A stretch of DNA of 34,644 bases from a virus. The position numbers were made by a program, and so were the translations under genes. Shown here one piece after another: positions 8,021-16,530 of this stretch; the stretch's first letter is position 1, and each line of letters opens with the position of its first letter. Location of the stretch: the IMG/VR virus record IMGVR_UViG_3300009618_000021, positions 1-34,644 of that record; one strand, written 5' to 3'. The notes beneath the pieces were generated by a model. It was not told the origin of the DNA. It worked only from the letters and a program-made list of their open reading frames with translations, and did not search any database.

Positions 8021-8056
8021 TACTATTTATTGAATATTGAGAATTGATAAATAGTA
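8021..8056 (+). promoter_or_regulatory. T4-late-like promoter within an inverted repeat
   Basis: GATAAATA (8046-8053) resembles the T4 late promoter TATAAATA and lies 31 bases before the ATG at 8085, with the ribosome site GGAG in the predicted leader. It forms the right arm of a perfect 10-bp inverted repeat (8021-8030 with 8047-8056). The left arm read on the minus strand gives AATAAATA, so a divergent late promoter toward the endonuclease is possible. Confidence 0.55.
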
Positions 8057-8084
8057 GTGTAATCATAGAAGTAGGAGAACTCTC

Positions 8085-9146
8085 ATGAAATTGGCACGAG
8101 ATACAAATTTCGGGGATAGATTGGCAAATGAACATGTAATGGAGAACATTCATACCGCTCCATCTTATTCATTTTCCCATTATTGCGAAATGAAGGAAAA
8201 AGAAAAACAGCACAAATATTTTCAAGATGAATTTAATTTATCTGAAGATCGGGAAGTGGTTTTCGGAACTCATAATGGTTGTGATTATTGCGAAGGAACA
8301 GGTTGGTGCCCCGTATCTAAAGCTTGTATGGTTGAACCACTGCATTCACTTTGGGTACAAGCTGAAGTAGATACTCCTTCTGAAGATGGATACCATCTGG
8401 TTCAATGCCCAGTGTGTTGTCCATACAATGATGGAAGTAAAGATGTAAAAGATTCTCTTGATGAACATATTGTTAAAAAAGGTTCTTCATTTGAATTAAA
8501 ATCCAAAAAATCTGGAAAAAATCTTGGTACTTATCATTCTAAAGCTGGAGCCAAAAAGAGAGAGGCGCAGGTTGAATACTTTAAACACCTCAAAGAAGAT
8601 GGTGGTGGGAATCCTTGGAAAACACATTGGGAACAAGCAATCCTTCCTGGTGCGCCTGATCGTGAAGGTGAAACTGATAAAGAAAAAAGGATTGAAGAAG
8701 CAAACCAACCATCTGATTATAACCGACAACAATCATCAGAAACAAAAGACCAAAAATCTCAAGAACAAAAAGCTTCTGGTCAAAAACAAAATGATAATCG
8801 GTTACAATATGAAAAGAAGAAAAAAGCTGCCGATAAAAAGAAAGCGGAAGAAAAAGAAAGAGAAACTAAAAAGCTTCTTCCTTATGAATTTACAAACCAA
8901 AAAGATGCTGAAAGAGCCGCTGGACATTTAGGCCTTAATGGATCTCATACGACTGGTAATGGAATTTATAAACCAGGTTCTTCAGATATGTCATTACGTG
9001 ATGCTGTAGCTCGTAAAAAAGCCAAACAACATATGCGAAGTGGATATCATGAAGAAAATAATAATAACCCTCCACCTGCATATCCTTTAGATAAATTAGG
9101 TCTTCATGAAACTGTCCAATTAATTAAGGAATGTGTAAGACATTAA
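8085..9146 (+). CDS. probable virion/late protein with Cys cluster and charged linker (353 aa)
   Basis: The first 130 residues contain a cysteine cluster (CDYCEGTGWCPVSKAC ... CPVCC) that could bind zinc. A middle domain (about 125-170) reads FELKSKKSGKNLGTYHSKAGA then QVEYFKH, a motif seen in many T4-like phage structural-region proteins. A long Lys/Glu/Gln-rich stretch (about 190-270), probably coiled or disordered, precedes a proline-containing C-terminus. The start has a good site (AGGAGAACTCTC before ATG). It heads a cluster expressed from the late-like promoter at 8046. Exact function unknown. Confidence 0.6.
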   Translation: MKLARDTNFGDRLANEHVMENIHTAPSYSFSHYCEMKEKEKQHKYFQDEFNLSEDREVVFGTHNGCDYCEGTGWCPVSKACMVEPLHSLWVQAEVDTPSEDGYHLVQCPVCCPYNDGSKDVKDSLDEHIVKKGSSFELKSKKSGKNLGTYHSKAGAKKREAQVEYFKHLKEDGGGNPWKTHWEQAILPGAPDREGETDKEKRIEEANQPSDYNRQQSSETKDQKSQEQKASGQKQNDNRLQYEKKKKAADKKKAEEKERETKKLLPYEFTNQKDAERAAGHLGLNGSHTTGNGIYKPGSSDMSLRDAVARKKAKQHMRSGYHEENNNNPPPAYPLDKLGLHETVQLIKECVRH

Positions 9147-9635
9147 ATGAAAACTTTATCAAGGATTCGGGAAATAATCCTTGAATCTAAAGACCTTATT
9201 ATTCCGCGTGGGCATTTAAATATTCCACGATTTCAAATGCCCCAAATCAAGAAAGAAAATTATCCAGAATTTTTGCGTTTATTAGATCTTCGTAATATTT
9301 CTATTCAAAGAGTAAAAATTCCTGCAAATCAACTTCTTGCCGCTCAAAATGAAATCAACCATGATAAAGTAAAAGAATGGATGGTTTCTATGCCTATTGA
9401 AGCCCGTGAAAAACCTCTATTAGTTTCATCTGATTTATATGTATTGGATGGAAATCATACTTGGTTAGCTATTTTAAATCGTGATGAAAATGCTTCAATT
9501 GATTCTTGGATTTTAGGATTAGAAATGGAAGATTTATTAAAGGAAATTAAATTATTTGATAAAATCACTTATAAAACAATTGATGAACATTGTGGAATCA
9601 TAAATACTTTAAAGGGGAAGATGTTATGTATGTAA
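9147..9635 (+). CDS. ParB/sulfiredoxin-like domain protein (162 aa)
   Basis: The signature KPLLVSSDLYVLDGNHTWLA (about 90-110) is the DGNH core of the ParB/Srx nuclease-like superfamily, also present in the N-terminal domain of the 692-residue protein at 3434. The upstream strand ISIQRVKIPANQLL matches the usual preceding strand of that fold. It begins at the base after the previous stop codon and overlaps the next gene by 10 bases. Phage members may be nucleases or kinase-like enzymes; nothing here fixes the activity. Confidence 0.65.
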   Translation: MKTLSRIREIILESKDLIIPRGHLNIPRFQMPQIKKENYPEFLRLLDLRNISIQRVKIPANQLLAAQNEINHDKVKEWMVSMPIEAREKPLLVSSDLYVLDGNHTWLAILNRDENASIDSWILGLEMEDLLKEIKLFDKITYKTIDEHCGIINTLKGKMLCM

Positions 9636-10207
9636 CAGATATTACTGGTAATTATGATGATTTTTCATTATCAGAATCATTAGTTAAAAAAGTTCAAAAT
9701 ATTTTAGAAGGAAAAAATCCTTTAAATGAAGTTTCACCTCCTAATCCAAAAATTGAAAAATGGATTAAAGCTAATAAAGGAAGATTTGAAAAAGAATATG
9801 GGGCTGAAAAGGGAAAAGAAGTCCTTTATGCTAAAGCCTGGACAATGCATAATGAGGAATTAGAAAAAGAGAAAAAAATCCAAGAATCTATCATGAATGA
9901 AGTTTCTCCCCCCGATCCTAAAATAGAACATTGGATTAAGTCTAATAAAGGAAGATTTGAAAAGGAATATGGAGCCGAAAAAGGAAAAGAAGTTCTCTAT
10001 AGTAAGGCTTGGAAAATGCATAATGAAGCTTTAGAGGAAGAATTGGAAGAAGAAAAAAAGACTTTAAAAGATTTTAATGAATTTGATCCTAATGATAGAG
10101 AAAAAGAAAAAGAAGAAAAAGGTGGTAAAAAAAGAGAAAAAATCACCTTTAATCCGGTTGTTGAACCTGAAAAAATAGCTGAGCCGGATAAAATTACAAA
10201 AATTTAA
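9626..10207 (+). CDS. repeat protein with two KGRFEKEYGAEKGKEVLY units (193 aa)
   Basis: Two nearly identical tandem units of about 45 residues (approximately 34-80 and 89-135), each running NEVSPP.PKIE.WIK.NKGRF to EKGKEVLY.KAW.MHNE. This unit (FKKxYGxxKGxxVxYAxAW) is a familiar small helical domain in phage structural-region proteins. The C-terminal tail is extremely Lys/Glu rich. ATG 9626 follows AAGGGGAAG and is preferred over the longer in-frame start at 9590. The duplication is recent in protein terms, as few residues differ. Likely virion-associated; mechanism unknown. Confidence 0.65.
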   Translation: MYVTDITGNYDDFSLSESLVKKVQNILEGKNPLNEVSPPNPKIEKWIKANKGRFEKEYGAEKGKEVLYAKAWTMHNEELEKEKKIQESIMNEVSPPDPKIEHWIKSNKGRFEKEYGAEKGKEVLYSKAWKMHNEALEEELEEEKKTLKDFNEFDPNDREKEKEEKGGKKREKITFNPVVEPEKIAEPDKITKI

Positions 10208-10218
10208 GGAGAATTAGA

Positions 10219-11751
10219 ATGTCACTTTGGACAAAAACTAGCGCACCAAAATTTGCGCCACATGCAGTTCCAGGGATTGATGGTTGGGTACATCCCGTAA
10301 CAAATGAAATATTAGAAACATTTGGATCATCAAATAAACCTTCACCAATAGCATCACCTGTTATAGAATCCTGTGTTCTTTATAGAGCATTTATTGCGGC
10401 TTCTGGTGATGTATTACCAGATTTACGAACAAGTTTTCATACAGGAGATTATTTAACTTTTGCAGTAAGATTTGATGCACAAGTAACAGTAGTTCCGGAT
10501 GTTGGTTCACCATATCTTGAAGTAACAATTAATGGTGTTGTAAGAAATGCTGTATATGTTCAAACGAGTTTTGGACTTAATACTGCTACATTATTATTTG
10601 TATATCAATTACAATCTTCCGATGCAGCTACACCAGGAAATATTAGTGTAGATAGTCAAATACATTTAAGTGGTCATATTTATAAACTTGGGACAACAAC
10701 CCCAGTTACAATAACTGGAATTCCAAGAACACTTTTATTATCATTATCGGGTGTTCAAGGACATTTTGCTGTAAATAATGCTATGTCATGTGGTATTGGT
10801 TCTGCACAAGGATATGTTGTAGGTTATACACCATCTTCTTCAACTTCAGGTACACTTATTGTAGTTGAAACGGCAGGAACATTTTCAACTAGTGGAACTG
10901 CTGGTATTCAGGATATTACAACAAGTGCTAGTGGTATATTAAATGCAACAAATACACAATTATCTGATATCACAATTTCATCAACAGTTCCAGGTAATTG
11001 TTCAGTGGCATTTGGGGCCTCTGCATATGATTTAGGTGCTCAAGTTGTTCTTACAGCCACATTTGATCGTCCAATTACAGTAACAGGCACTCCTAATATT
11101 GTAATTAATGTTAATGGTTCTGCTCGGACTGCTGGTTATGCTTCTGGTTCTACAACCGATGCATTAGTATTTAATTATACTGTTGTATCTGGTGACCATG
11201 GATCTCCAGGAACAGTTTCATTAGTATCTCCAATTAATTTAAATGGTGGAACATTATTGGATGCTAGTAGTTTAGCACCTTCATTAACATTTACACAACC
11301 GGCAGGTATCGCTTCTCAAATTATTGATGGTTCTGTACCAACATTTGCAATAACACTTGAAGATGGTATCCATTTTACAAATGGTGGAACATCTGGAACA
11401 GCCGGTATGGCTGCGGCTTCAGTTATTGCCACATTTAATAAACCAGTTACATTAATACTTGGTAGTGCAGGAACCACAGGTATTGAATTACAATTCCATT
11501 CTTCAAGTGGAACCGGTGCTGAAACCATACAAACTAGATTTGCAAGTGCTGGAACATCTGGTATCAGTAATACAACCATATTAACATTCAATTATACAAT
11601 TACTGGTAGTGATAAAGCAACGGCTGGTGGAGTTGATGTTGTTTCACCAGTATTGTTACATGGTGGAGCATCAATTCTTGATGATGCTGGAAATGCTCCA
11701 ACTTCATTAATATTTACTCCTCCTGCAACTACTAATGATTACGTAAATTAA
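10219..11751 (+). CDS. Ig-like repeat virion decoration/fibre protein (510 aa)
   Basis: A Gly/Ser/Thr-rich all-beta protein without cysteine motifs. Three beta-sandwich repeats can be seen at about 70-160, 260-365 and 390-505. Each runs through a strand such as LTFAVRFDAQV or VVLTATFDRPI, then VxINGxxRxAxY, a strand ending LxFxYxV, a G-V-S loop and IxLxGGxxxD. This is the pattern of bacterial Ig-like/adhesin repeats found in phage capsid or tail decoration proteins, which bind weakly to carbohydrate on cell surfaces. The start has a clear site (AAGGAGAATTAGA before ATG). It is the largest gene of the late-like cluster. Confidence 0.7.
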   Translation: MSLWTKTSAPKFAPHAVPGIDGWVHPVTNEILETFGSSNKPSPIASPVIESCVLYRAFIAASGDVLPDLRTSFHTGDYLTFAVRFDAQVTVVPDVGSPYLEVTINGVVRNAVYVQTSFGLNTATLLFVYQLQSSDAATPGNISVDSQIHLSGHIYKLGTTTPVTITGIPRTLLLSLSGVQGHFAVNNAMSCGIGSAQGYVVGYTPSSSTSGTLIVVETAGTFSTSGTAGIQDITTSASGILNATNTQLSDITISSTVPGNCSVAFGASAYDLGAQVVLTATFDRPITVTGTPNIVINVNGSARTAGYASGSTTDALVFNYTVVSGDHGSPGTVSLVSPINLNGGTLLDASSLAPSLTFTQPAGIASQIIDGSVPTFAITLEDGIHFTNGGTSGTAGMAAASVIATFNKPVTLILGSAGTTGIELQFHSSSGTGAETIQTRFASAGTSGISNTTILTFNYTITGSDKATAGGVDVVSPVLLHGGASILDDAGNAPTSLIFTPPATTNDYVN

Positions 11752-11760
11752 GGGTGAAAT

Positions 11761-12279
11761 ATGAATTTAAATAAAAAATTCCAATCTTTTTTAAAAGAAG
11801 ATAATACAAATCCTTCAATCCCGTCACCTGGCAATGTGGTGACGGGATTGAATACTTCTGAACAAGAAGCTTTATTACGGCATATTAATAGTGTATTGGT
11901 TGGCATTGCTGAAGCACCATCAATTAATCCATATTATCAATTAGATCGGGTAAGAGAACGTTTGAAATTGGCATTAGGATTAACATTTGACGATGTTTGG
12001 TTTTTAAAAGAAGTTGGGTCATTTGAAAAAGTATTAGTTCCTCATAATAATTTAAATGCTGCTACTCCTGCATTTAGAACCACTAATGATCAAACAACAA
12101 GTCCAGGAGTTCATACACATGCGCCTGCTCCCGGTGGAGATGTAATTGATAATGGGTATTTAAATAAATTTCCTCATGGGTTGGTACTTAAAGTCCAATA
12201 TTTAAAAAGTAAAACATTATGGTATATAAATGTTGAAATTGTTCCGGCCCCCGATCTTCCTAAAGGAACAATTGCTTAA
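11761..12279 (+). CDS. hypothetical protein of the structural cluster (172 aa)
   Basis: I do not recognise it by name. The N-terminus (MNLNKKFQSFLKEDN) resembles the short N-terminal tags of neighbouring phage structural genes. A helix (LLRHINSVLVGIAEAP) precedes an alpha/beta region ending in KVQYLKSKTLWYINVEIVPAP. Its codons 18-30 form a perfect 15-bp inverted repeat (see 11814-11852). It starts 9 bases after the Ig-like protein, and GGGTGAAAT upstream is a weak ribosome site. Confidence 0.6.
   Translation: MNLNKKFQSFLKEDNTNPSIPSPGNVVTGLNTSEQEALLRHINSVLVGIAEAPSINPYYQLDRVRERLKLALGLTFDDVWFLKEVGSFEKVLVPHNNLNAATPAFRTTNDQTTSPGVHTHAPAPGGDVIDNGYLNKFPHGLVLKVQYLKSKTLWYINVEIVPAPDLPKGTIA
11814..11852 (+). 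repeat. perfect 15-bp inverted repeat inside a coding region
   Basis: TTCAATCCCGTCACC (11814-11828) pairs exactly with GGTGACGGGATTGAA (11838-11852) around a 9-base loop. The stem is much richer in GC than its surroundings and is not followed by a T run, so it is not a simple terminator. Confidence 0.85.
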
Positions 12280-12297
12280 TGTACTAAATAATTATGA

Positions 12298-12714
12298 ATG
12301 ATTGATAAAGAGAATTTAACTAATAATAACTTTCTTGAATATGCCATGTCTTCATATATCCATTTTTGTTGGCGTGGCATATCAGAATTTTATTATGATT
12401 TATTAAAAATCAAATATTTGAAACGCCTGTTTCGAAAATATAACGAAATTGGGGAAATTGATGATGCAAGGCTTAGATTGGCATTAAATCATTTGATTGT
12501 TTTTTATAATTTGTTTCCCATTCAAGTGGCCACAAGAATTTTATTTTTTAAATTAGAACCTGCTCTTTATCCTATACTAAAAACTTTTTTAATTTTCTTA
12601 AATTATCAACCTGCAATAGTTCATGGAATTAATGGGAAAGATATTGTATCCAAAAAAATTATTATTCATGATGATATCTTAGAAAGATTAAAAACTTTGG
12701 GGAAATTATGTTAG
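12298..12714 (+). CDS. conserved T4-like phage protein (138 aa)
   Basis: It begins MIDKENLTNNNFLEYAM and has the helical pattern FRKYNEIGEIDDARLRLALNHLIVFYN...ATRILFFKLE...LKTFLIFLNY, which I recognise as a small family conserved in T4-like marine phages (I believe the DUF7207 type) with no known function. Two ATG codons (12294 and 12298) are present in different frames; 12298 is the in-frame start. A CTAAATA element at 12284 could be a late-type promoter. Its 3' end overlaps the next start by 7 bases. Confidence 0.65.
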   Translation: MIDKENLTNNNFLEYAMSSYIHFCWRGISEFYYDLLKIKYLKRLFRKYNEIGEIDDARLRLALNHLIVFYNLFPIQVATRILFFKLEPALYPILKTFLIFLNYQPAIVHGINGKDIVSKKIIIHDDILERLKTLGKLC

Positions 12715-13259
12715 AATATTATTTGATGCTCCAAATGATTAATTTACTTGTTAAACCCTGGACAGAAATGCCAGCGTATAAGCTTGGTATAATTGATGCT
12801 CGTGGAAAAGTATTAAAGAAAACTCATCAATTAAAAACCGCTACTGAAAAAGTTGCATACGGAACATTTCAAAAATTTTGTTTTAATTTACGACGTTTTA
12901 TAGAATCTCTTCCTGGTGGGAAAACAAAATTAGCCAAATATTTAACAATTTATGCTTTATTCAAAGAATCTGAAGATACGATGGATTCAATGTTTATAGA
13001 AGAATTTGGTAATATGAATATTAATGAAGCTTTTGAGGAAGATTTATTAATATCTAAAACAATTTTATATAAAGGAATATATCGATTAATAAATGATATG
13101 TTGGATAATAAAGGTAAGATAGTTAAAAAAGGAAATTTTATAACTGTACCAATAGATCAAAAACCACAAATGGTTTTATTTAATAAACCAATTTTTGAAG
13201 TAGAATATAAAAATCAAAAATTGTTAGTATCAACAGATGATATTTCGGATGATGTATGA
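12708..13259 (+). CDS. conserved phage protein (183 aa)
   Basis: The central block AYKLGIIDARGKVLKKTHQLKTATEK followed by a helical segment (FCFNLRRFIESLPGG) is found in many T4-like phage genomes in the structural neighbourhood. The first half is helical with a short beta hairpin, and the second half is unremarkable. It overlaps the genes on both sides (7 bases upstream, ATGA downstream), so the three genes 12298-13465 are probably translated as a coupled unit. No function is assigned. Confidence 0.6.
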   Translation: MLEYYLMLQMINLLVKPWTEMPAYKLGIIDARGKVLKKTHQLKTATEKVAYGTFQKFCFNLRRFIESLPGGKTKLAKYLTIYALFKESEDTMDSMFIEEFGNMNINEAFEEDLLISKTILYKGIYRLINDMLDNKGKIVKKGNFITVPIDQKPQMVLFNKPIFEVEYKNQKLLVSTDDISDDV

Positions 13260-13465
13260 AAAAATTTAAACAACTCAAAGAAGATATAGGACTTTCAACT
13301 GGGGCTGGAATGGCTATGTATGATCCAATGTTAGGTGGAACAAGACGCCAAGTAAAACCATGGAATGTTTATAAATCTTTAGGTGTTTGTGAAGAATGTA
13401 TGCTTCCTATGCGTTTAAAGGAAGGTGAAATGACTTGCCCTGGATGTAATAAAATTTTAAAATAA
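13256..13465 (+). CDS. small zinc-ribbon protein (69 aa)
   Basis: Two CxxC pairs (CEEC and CPGC) close to the C-terminus (about residues 45-66) define a rubredoxin-like zinc ribbon. The N-terminal part includes GAGMAMYDPMLGGTRRQVKPW, a phrase common to small structural-cluster proteins. It overlaps the upstream gene by ATGA. A promoter for the following RNA begins four bases after its stop. Confidence 0.65.
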   Translation: MKKFKQLKEDIGLSTGAGMAMYDPMLGGTRRQVKPWNVYKSLGVCEECMLPMRLKEGEMTCPGCNKILK

Positions 13466-13468
13466 TAC

Positions 13469-13497
13469 TTGACATTCCATACAACATTTGATATAAT
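13469..13497 (+). promoter_or_regulatory. promoter TTGACA-N17-TATAAT for structured RNA/primase
   Basis: TTGACA at 13469-13474 and consensus TATAAT at 13492-13497 with ideal 17-base spacing, in the conserved CTTGACATT context. The predicted start near 13504 is just before the first base of the long closing stem of the RNA that follows. Confidence 0.85.
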
Positions 13498-13503
13498 AGA
13501 AGA

Positions 13504-13650
13504 ATAAGGGCAGTTTAAAAAACAAGAGCTACGCTGCCTGCGTAGATTTCTGGTGAAATCAGACTTGGTCGTCAAGTTAAGCATTCTTTGGACCGTGTTG
13601 TTCGTATGGCTTTTATGCGGTTGATTTCTTAATTTTTGAACTGCCCCGCG
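13504..13650 (+). ncRNA. multi-hairpin structured RNA upstream of primase
   Basis: GGGCAGTTTAAAAA (13508-13521) pairs with TTTTTGAACTGCCC (13633-13646), a 14-bp closing stem with one wobble. Inside are CTACGC/GCGTAG (13529-13545, loop TGCCT), ATTTC/GAAAT (13546-13559, loop TGGT), GACTTG/CAAGTT (13562-13578), and a fourth arm based on GACCG/CGGTT (13591-13622). It has its own near-consensus promoter whose start coincides with the closing stem. It ends nine bases before the primase ATG. It is either an independent phage RNA or a structured leader controlling the primase. I do not recognise a known family. Confidence 0.7.
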
Positions 13651-13658
13651 AATTCTAA

Positions 13659-14669
13659 ATGTCTCTTTATATTGACCATAAATACGTTGCATTTATTTCT
13701 CCTCAATTAGAACGATTCAAACGTAAAAATCAAAAAACCTATAATTTTCGTTGTCCTATTTGTGGTGATTCAGCTAAAAGTAAAATTAAAGCCCGTGGTT
13801 ACTTTTATGTAAAAAATAATGATATATTTTTTTGTTGCCATAATTGTCATAAAAATTGGACATTAGGTCACTTCTTAAAAGAAATTGACCAAAATTTGTA
13901 TGAACAATATACATTTGAAAAGTATAAGGATGTAAAAAAAGACCATGAAGATTTTTCAGAATTTAAAACCACTACAGAATTTCATCAAATACCACATGAC
14001 GAATCTGATTCTATTCTGGATAGTTACGATTGTATTGATAAGTTACCTTCCAATCATTTTGCTAAAGAATATCTCATTAAAAGGAAAATACCAGAATTTT
14101 TTTGGCGAAGCATATTCTTTATTCCAAATTTTAAGCAATTAGTAAACAAAATAGAACCAGAAAATGAATATGGATTAAAAGAACAAGATCCAAGACTTGT
14201 TATTCCATTTTATAATAAAGAAAATAAACTTATTGCTTTCCAAGGTCGCTCATTTAATAAAACTGGAATGCGATATATAACTATTAAAGTTGATAAAGAA
14301 GCTCCAAAAATTTATGGATTAGATAGGGTGAATTTAGATAAATGTGTTTACGTTGTTGAAGGACCTTTTGATTCTATGTTCCTTTCAAATGCAATAGCAA
14401 CCGCAGGATCTAATTTGGCATCCAAAGAATTGGAATTTAAAGATAGTGTTTTTATTTTTGATAATGAAAAGAGATCAAAGGAAATAGTTAAACAAATGGA
14501 AAAAGTTATTAATGAAGGCAGAAAAATTTGTATCTGGCCAGATACAATTCAAGAAAAAGATATTAACGATATGGTATTAGCTGGTAGGAATCCAGAACAA
14601 ATTATAGAAAATAATACCTATCAGGGATTAAATGCGAATATTACATTAGCAGATTGGAAACGATGTTGA
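13659..14669 (+). CDS. 61: DNA primase, T4 gp61-like
   Basis: A 336-residue primase, close to T4 gp61 (342 aa). The N-terminal zinc module has CPIC at 32-35 and CCHNC at 59-63, preceded by the conserved FISPQLERF-type opening. The TOPRIM core shows VVEGPFDS at 232-239 (catalytic Glu) and FIFDNE at 265-270, then KDINDMV. It should synthesise RNA primers for the lagging strand in complex with the gp41-like helicase. No obvious ribosome site precedes the ATG, which lies just after the 3' strand of the structured RNA, so that RNA could control its translation. Confidence 0.92.
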   Translation: MSLYIDHKYVAFISPQLERFKRKNQKTYNFRCPICGDSAKSKIKARGYFYVKNNDIFFCCHNCHKNWTLGHFLKEIDQNLYEQYTFEKYKDVKKDHEDFSEFKTTTEFHQIPHDESDSILDSYDCIDKLPSNHFAKEYLIKRKIPEFFWRSIFFIPNFKQLVNKIEPENEYGLKEQDPRLVIPFYNKENKLIAFQGRSFNKTGMRYITIKVDKEAPKIYGLDRVNLDKCVYVVEGPFDSMFLSNAIATAGSNLASKELEFKDSVFIFDNEKRSKEIVKQMEKVINEGRKICIWPDTIQEKDINDMVLAGRNPEQIIENNTYQGLNANITLADWKRC

Positions 14670-14794
14670 AACCCAAAATTTTCAAAAGAGAAAATCGATG
14701 GAATCTCCTAATATCTGGGAGTCTTCATATTTTTTGGAGTTGGACAGAAGCAATAGATTTTTTAATAACAAGAAAAATTAGAAATTTAGAATAG
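14663..14794 (+). CDS. small hypothetical protein (43 aa)
   Basis: It starts inside the last codons of the primase gene (ATG 14663) and ends eight bases before the nrdJ start. The product (MLKPKIFKRENRWNLLISGS, then a Trp-rich segment and ITRKIRNLE) is basic, with a central hydrophobic stretch. It fills an otherwise empty 130-base gap between two conserved genes. Function unknown; it could also be fortuitous. Confidence 0.4.
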   Translation: MLKPKIFKRENRWNLLISGSLHIFWSWTEAIDFLITRKIRNLE

Positions 14795-14802
14795 AAGGAA
14801 TA

Positions 14803-16530
14803 ATGCAGAATTATCTACCTACAGATTACCAGGAATATATTCATCTTTCAAGATATGCCCGTTGGCGCGATGATTTACAAAGGAGAGAAAATTGGTTAGA
14901 AACAGTAGAACGATATTTTGATTTTTTTGGAAAGAGATTAGAAGATAAATTTGTAGATAGCAGCCGAGAAAATGAACAAAGCCCTTTTGAAATCCAATTC
15001 CAAGAGGCCCATAAGGCCGTATTGAACCTTGAAGTGATGCCGTCCATGCGGGCCCTAATGACCGCAGGTGAAGCATTAGAAAAAGATAACAGCGCAGGAT
15101 ATAATTGTGCTTTTATAGGTATAGATCATCCACATACATTTGATGAAATGATGTTCATTTTAATGTGCGGAACCGGTTGTGGGCTTTCAGTAGAAAAACA
15201 ATATGTAAGTCAACTGCCCACAATAGCACCTAAAATGTATCCGACAAATACAACTATTGTGGTTGATGATTCTAAAATTGGATGGGCAACTGCTTATCGT
15301 GAATTGCTTGCTTTATTATGGACGGGTAAAGTTCCTAAATGGGATACAAGTCTTTTACGACCTATGGGCGCGCGCCTCAAAATATTTGGAGGTAGAGCAA
15401 GTGGACCTGGGCCATTAGAAGAACTTTTCCGATTTACTGTGGCCACATTTAAGAATGCTGCTGGTAGAAAATTAACTACTCTTGAATGTCACGATATTGT
15501 ATGTAAAATTGCCGAAATTGTTGTGAGTGGCGGTGTTCGTAGATCTGCATTAATTTCATTATCAGATTTAGAAGATATGCGTATGCGCGATTGTAAATCA
15601 GGTGATTGGTGGAAAACAAATCCACATAGACGCTTGGCAAATAATAGCGCAATTTATACAGAAAAACCTCCAATGGGAGTGTTTATGGAGGAATGGTCCT
15701 CATTATTCAAAAGTAATTCTGGTGAGCGCGGTATTTTAAATAGAGCGGCTTTAACAAAACATGCTGGTAAAAATGGAAGAAGAAAAGTTTTAAATGATGA
15801 TAAAACACCTATTTTATTTAGCACGAATCCGTGTGGTGAAATTATTCTCCGTAATAAACAGTTTTGTAATTTATCGGAGGTTGTTATCCGATCTAATGAC
15901 ACGGTAGAATCCATTAAACAAAAAATAAAATATGCCACAATATTAGGAACTTTACAATCTACACTTACAAAGTTCCGTTATTTGTCAGATAAATGGAAAG
16001 AGAATACAGAAGAAGAAAGATTACTTGGTGTTTCTCTTACTGGTATTTTAGATAATGCTATTCTTTCTGGACAAAATAAAGATTATAAGTTAAGTGAAGT
16101 ATTACAGGAATTTCGACAAGTGGCTGTTGATACTAATAAAATATGGGCTGAATTTTTAGGTATTAATCAATCAGTAGCGGTCACGTGTGTTAAACCTTCT
16201 GGATGTACTACATTAGATACAATTATTAAAACTAAATATGGTGAATTATCTTTATTAGAAATTTTTATGAAAAATGGTTATTCATTATCATATATAAAAA
16301 CTTGTCAAGAAAAATGGATTATACCAAAAGTAAAAATAAATGTATTTGATGATAATAATAATGAACAAGAAATAACTAAATTATATATTAATGGTATTGA
16401 TGATTTATATGAAATTGAATGTATAGATGGTAAAAAATATAAATTTACTCCAAACCATAAATTATTAACTAAAACTGGTTGGAAAAGAGTAGATGAATTA
16501 ACTGTGGATGATGAATTGATAGAATTATGA
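14803..16530 (+). CDS. nrdJ: class II ribonucleotide reductase, N-terminal extein + N-half of split intein
   Basis: Residues 1-467 are a B12-dependent (class II) ribonucleotide reductase. The redox cysteines C102 (AGYNCAF) and C355 (FCNLSEV) flank the radical site C344-E346 (NPCGEI), with the same C-x-E and 11-residue spacing as Lactobacillus RTPR. At residue 468 the enzyme stops after TCVKPSG and a split intein begins with Cys (CTTLDTIIKTKYG, block A). It shows TPNH (block B) and ends ELTVDDELIEL at a stop, giving 108 intein residues. The remaining reductase is encoded at 17264-17818. A ribosome site AGAAGGAATA precedes the ATG. The intein part is visibly more AT-rich than the extein, which fits later arrival. 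Confidence 0.93.
   Translation: MQNYLPTDYQEYIHLSRYARWRDDLQRRENWLETVERYFDFFGKRLEDKFVDSSRENEQSPFEIQFQEAHKAVLNLEVMPSMRALMTAGEALEKDNSAGYNCAFIGIDHPHTFDEMMFILMCGTGCGLSVEKQYVSQLPTIAPKMYPTNTTIVVDDSKIGWATAYRELLALLWTGKVPKWDTSLLRPMGARLKIFGGRASGPGPLEELFRFTVATFKNAAGRKLTTLECHDIVCKIAEIVVSGGVRRSALISLSDLEDMRMRDCKSGDWWKTNPHRRLANNSAIYTEKPPMGVFMEEWSSLFKSNSGERGILNRAALTKHAGKNGRRKVLNDDKTPILFSTNPCGEIILRNKQFCNLSEVVIRSNDTVESIKQKIKYATILGTLQSTLTKFRYLSDKWKENTEEERLLGVSLTGILDNAILSGQNKDYKLSEVLQEFRQVAVDTNKIWAEFLGINQSVAVTCVKPSGCTTLDTIIKTKYGELSLLEIFMKNGYSLSYIKTCQEKWIIPKVKINVFDDNNNEQEITKLYINGIDDLYEIECIDGKKYKFTPNHKLLTKTGWKRVDELTVDDELIEL

Noticed and set aside
8524-8931. Lysine-rich reading frame of 135 codons inside the 353-aa gene
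   Set aside because: It is a shifted reading of the Lys/Glu-rich stretch of the true gene and has a monotonous composition.
13504-13650. 6S RNA or a self-cleaving ribozyme
   Set aside because: 6S RNA is one long rod with a central bubble, whereas this is a multi-branched junction; no hammerhead core sequences are present.
13369-13692. Minus-strand reading frame of 107 codons
   Set aside because: It covers the zinc-ribbon gene, the promoter and the structured RNA in antisense; composition is not protein-like.
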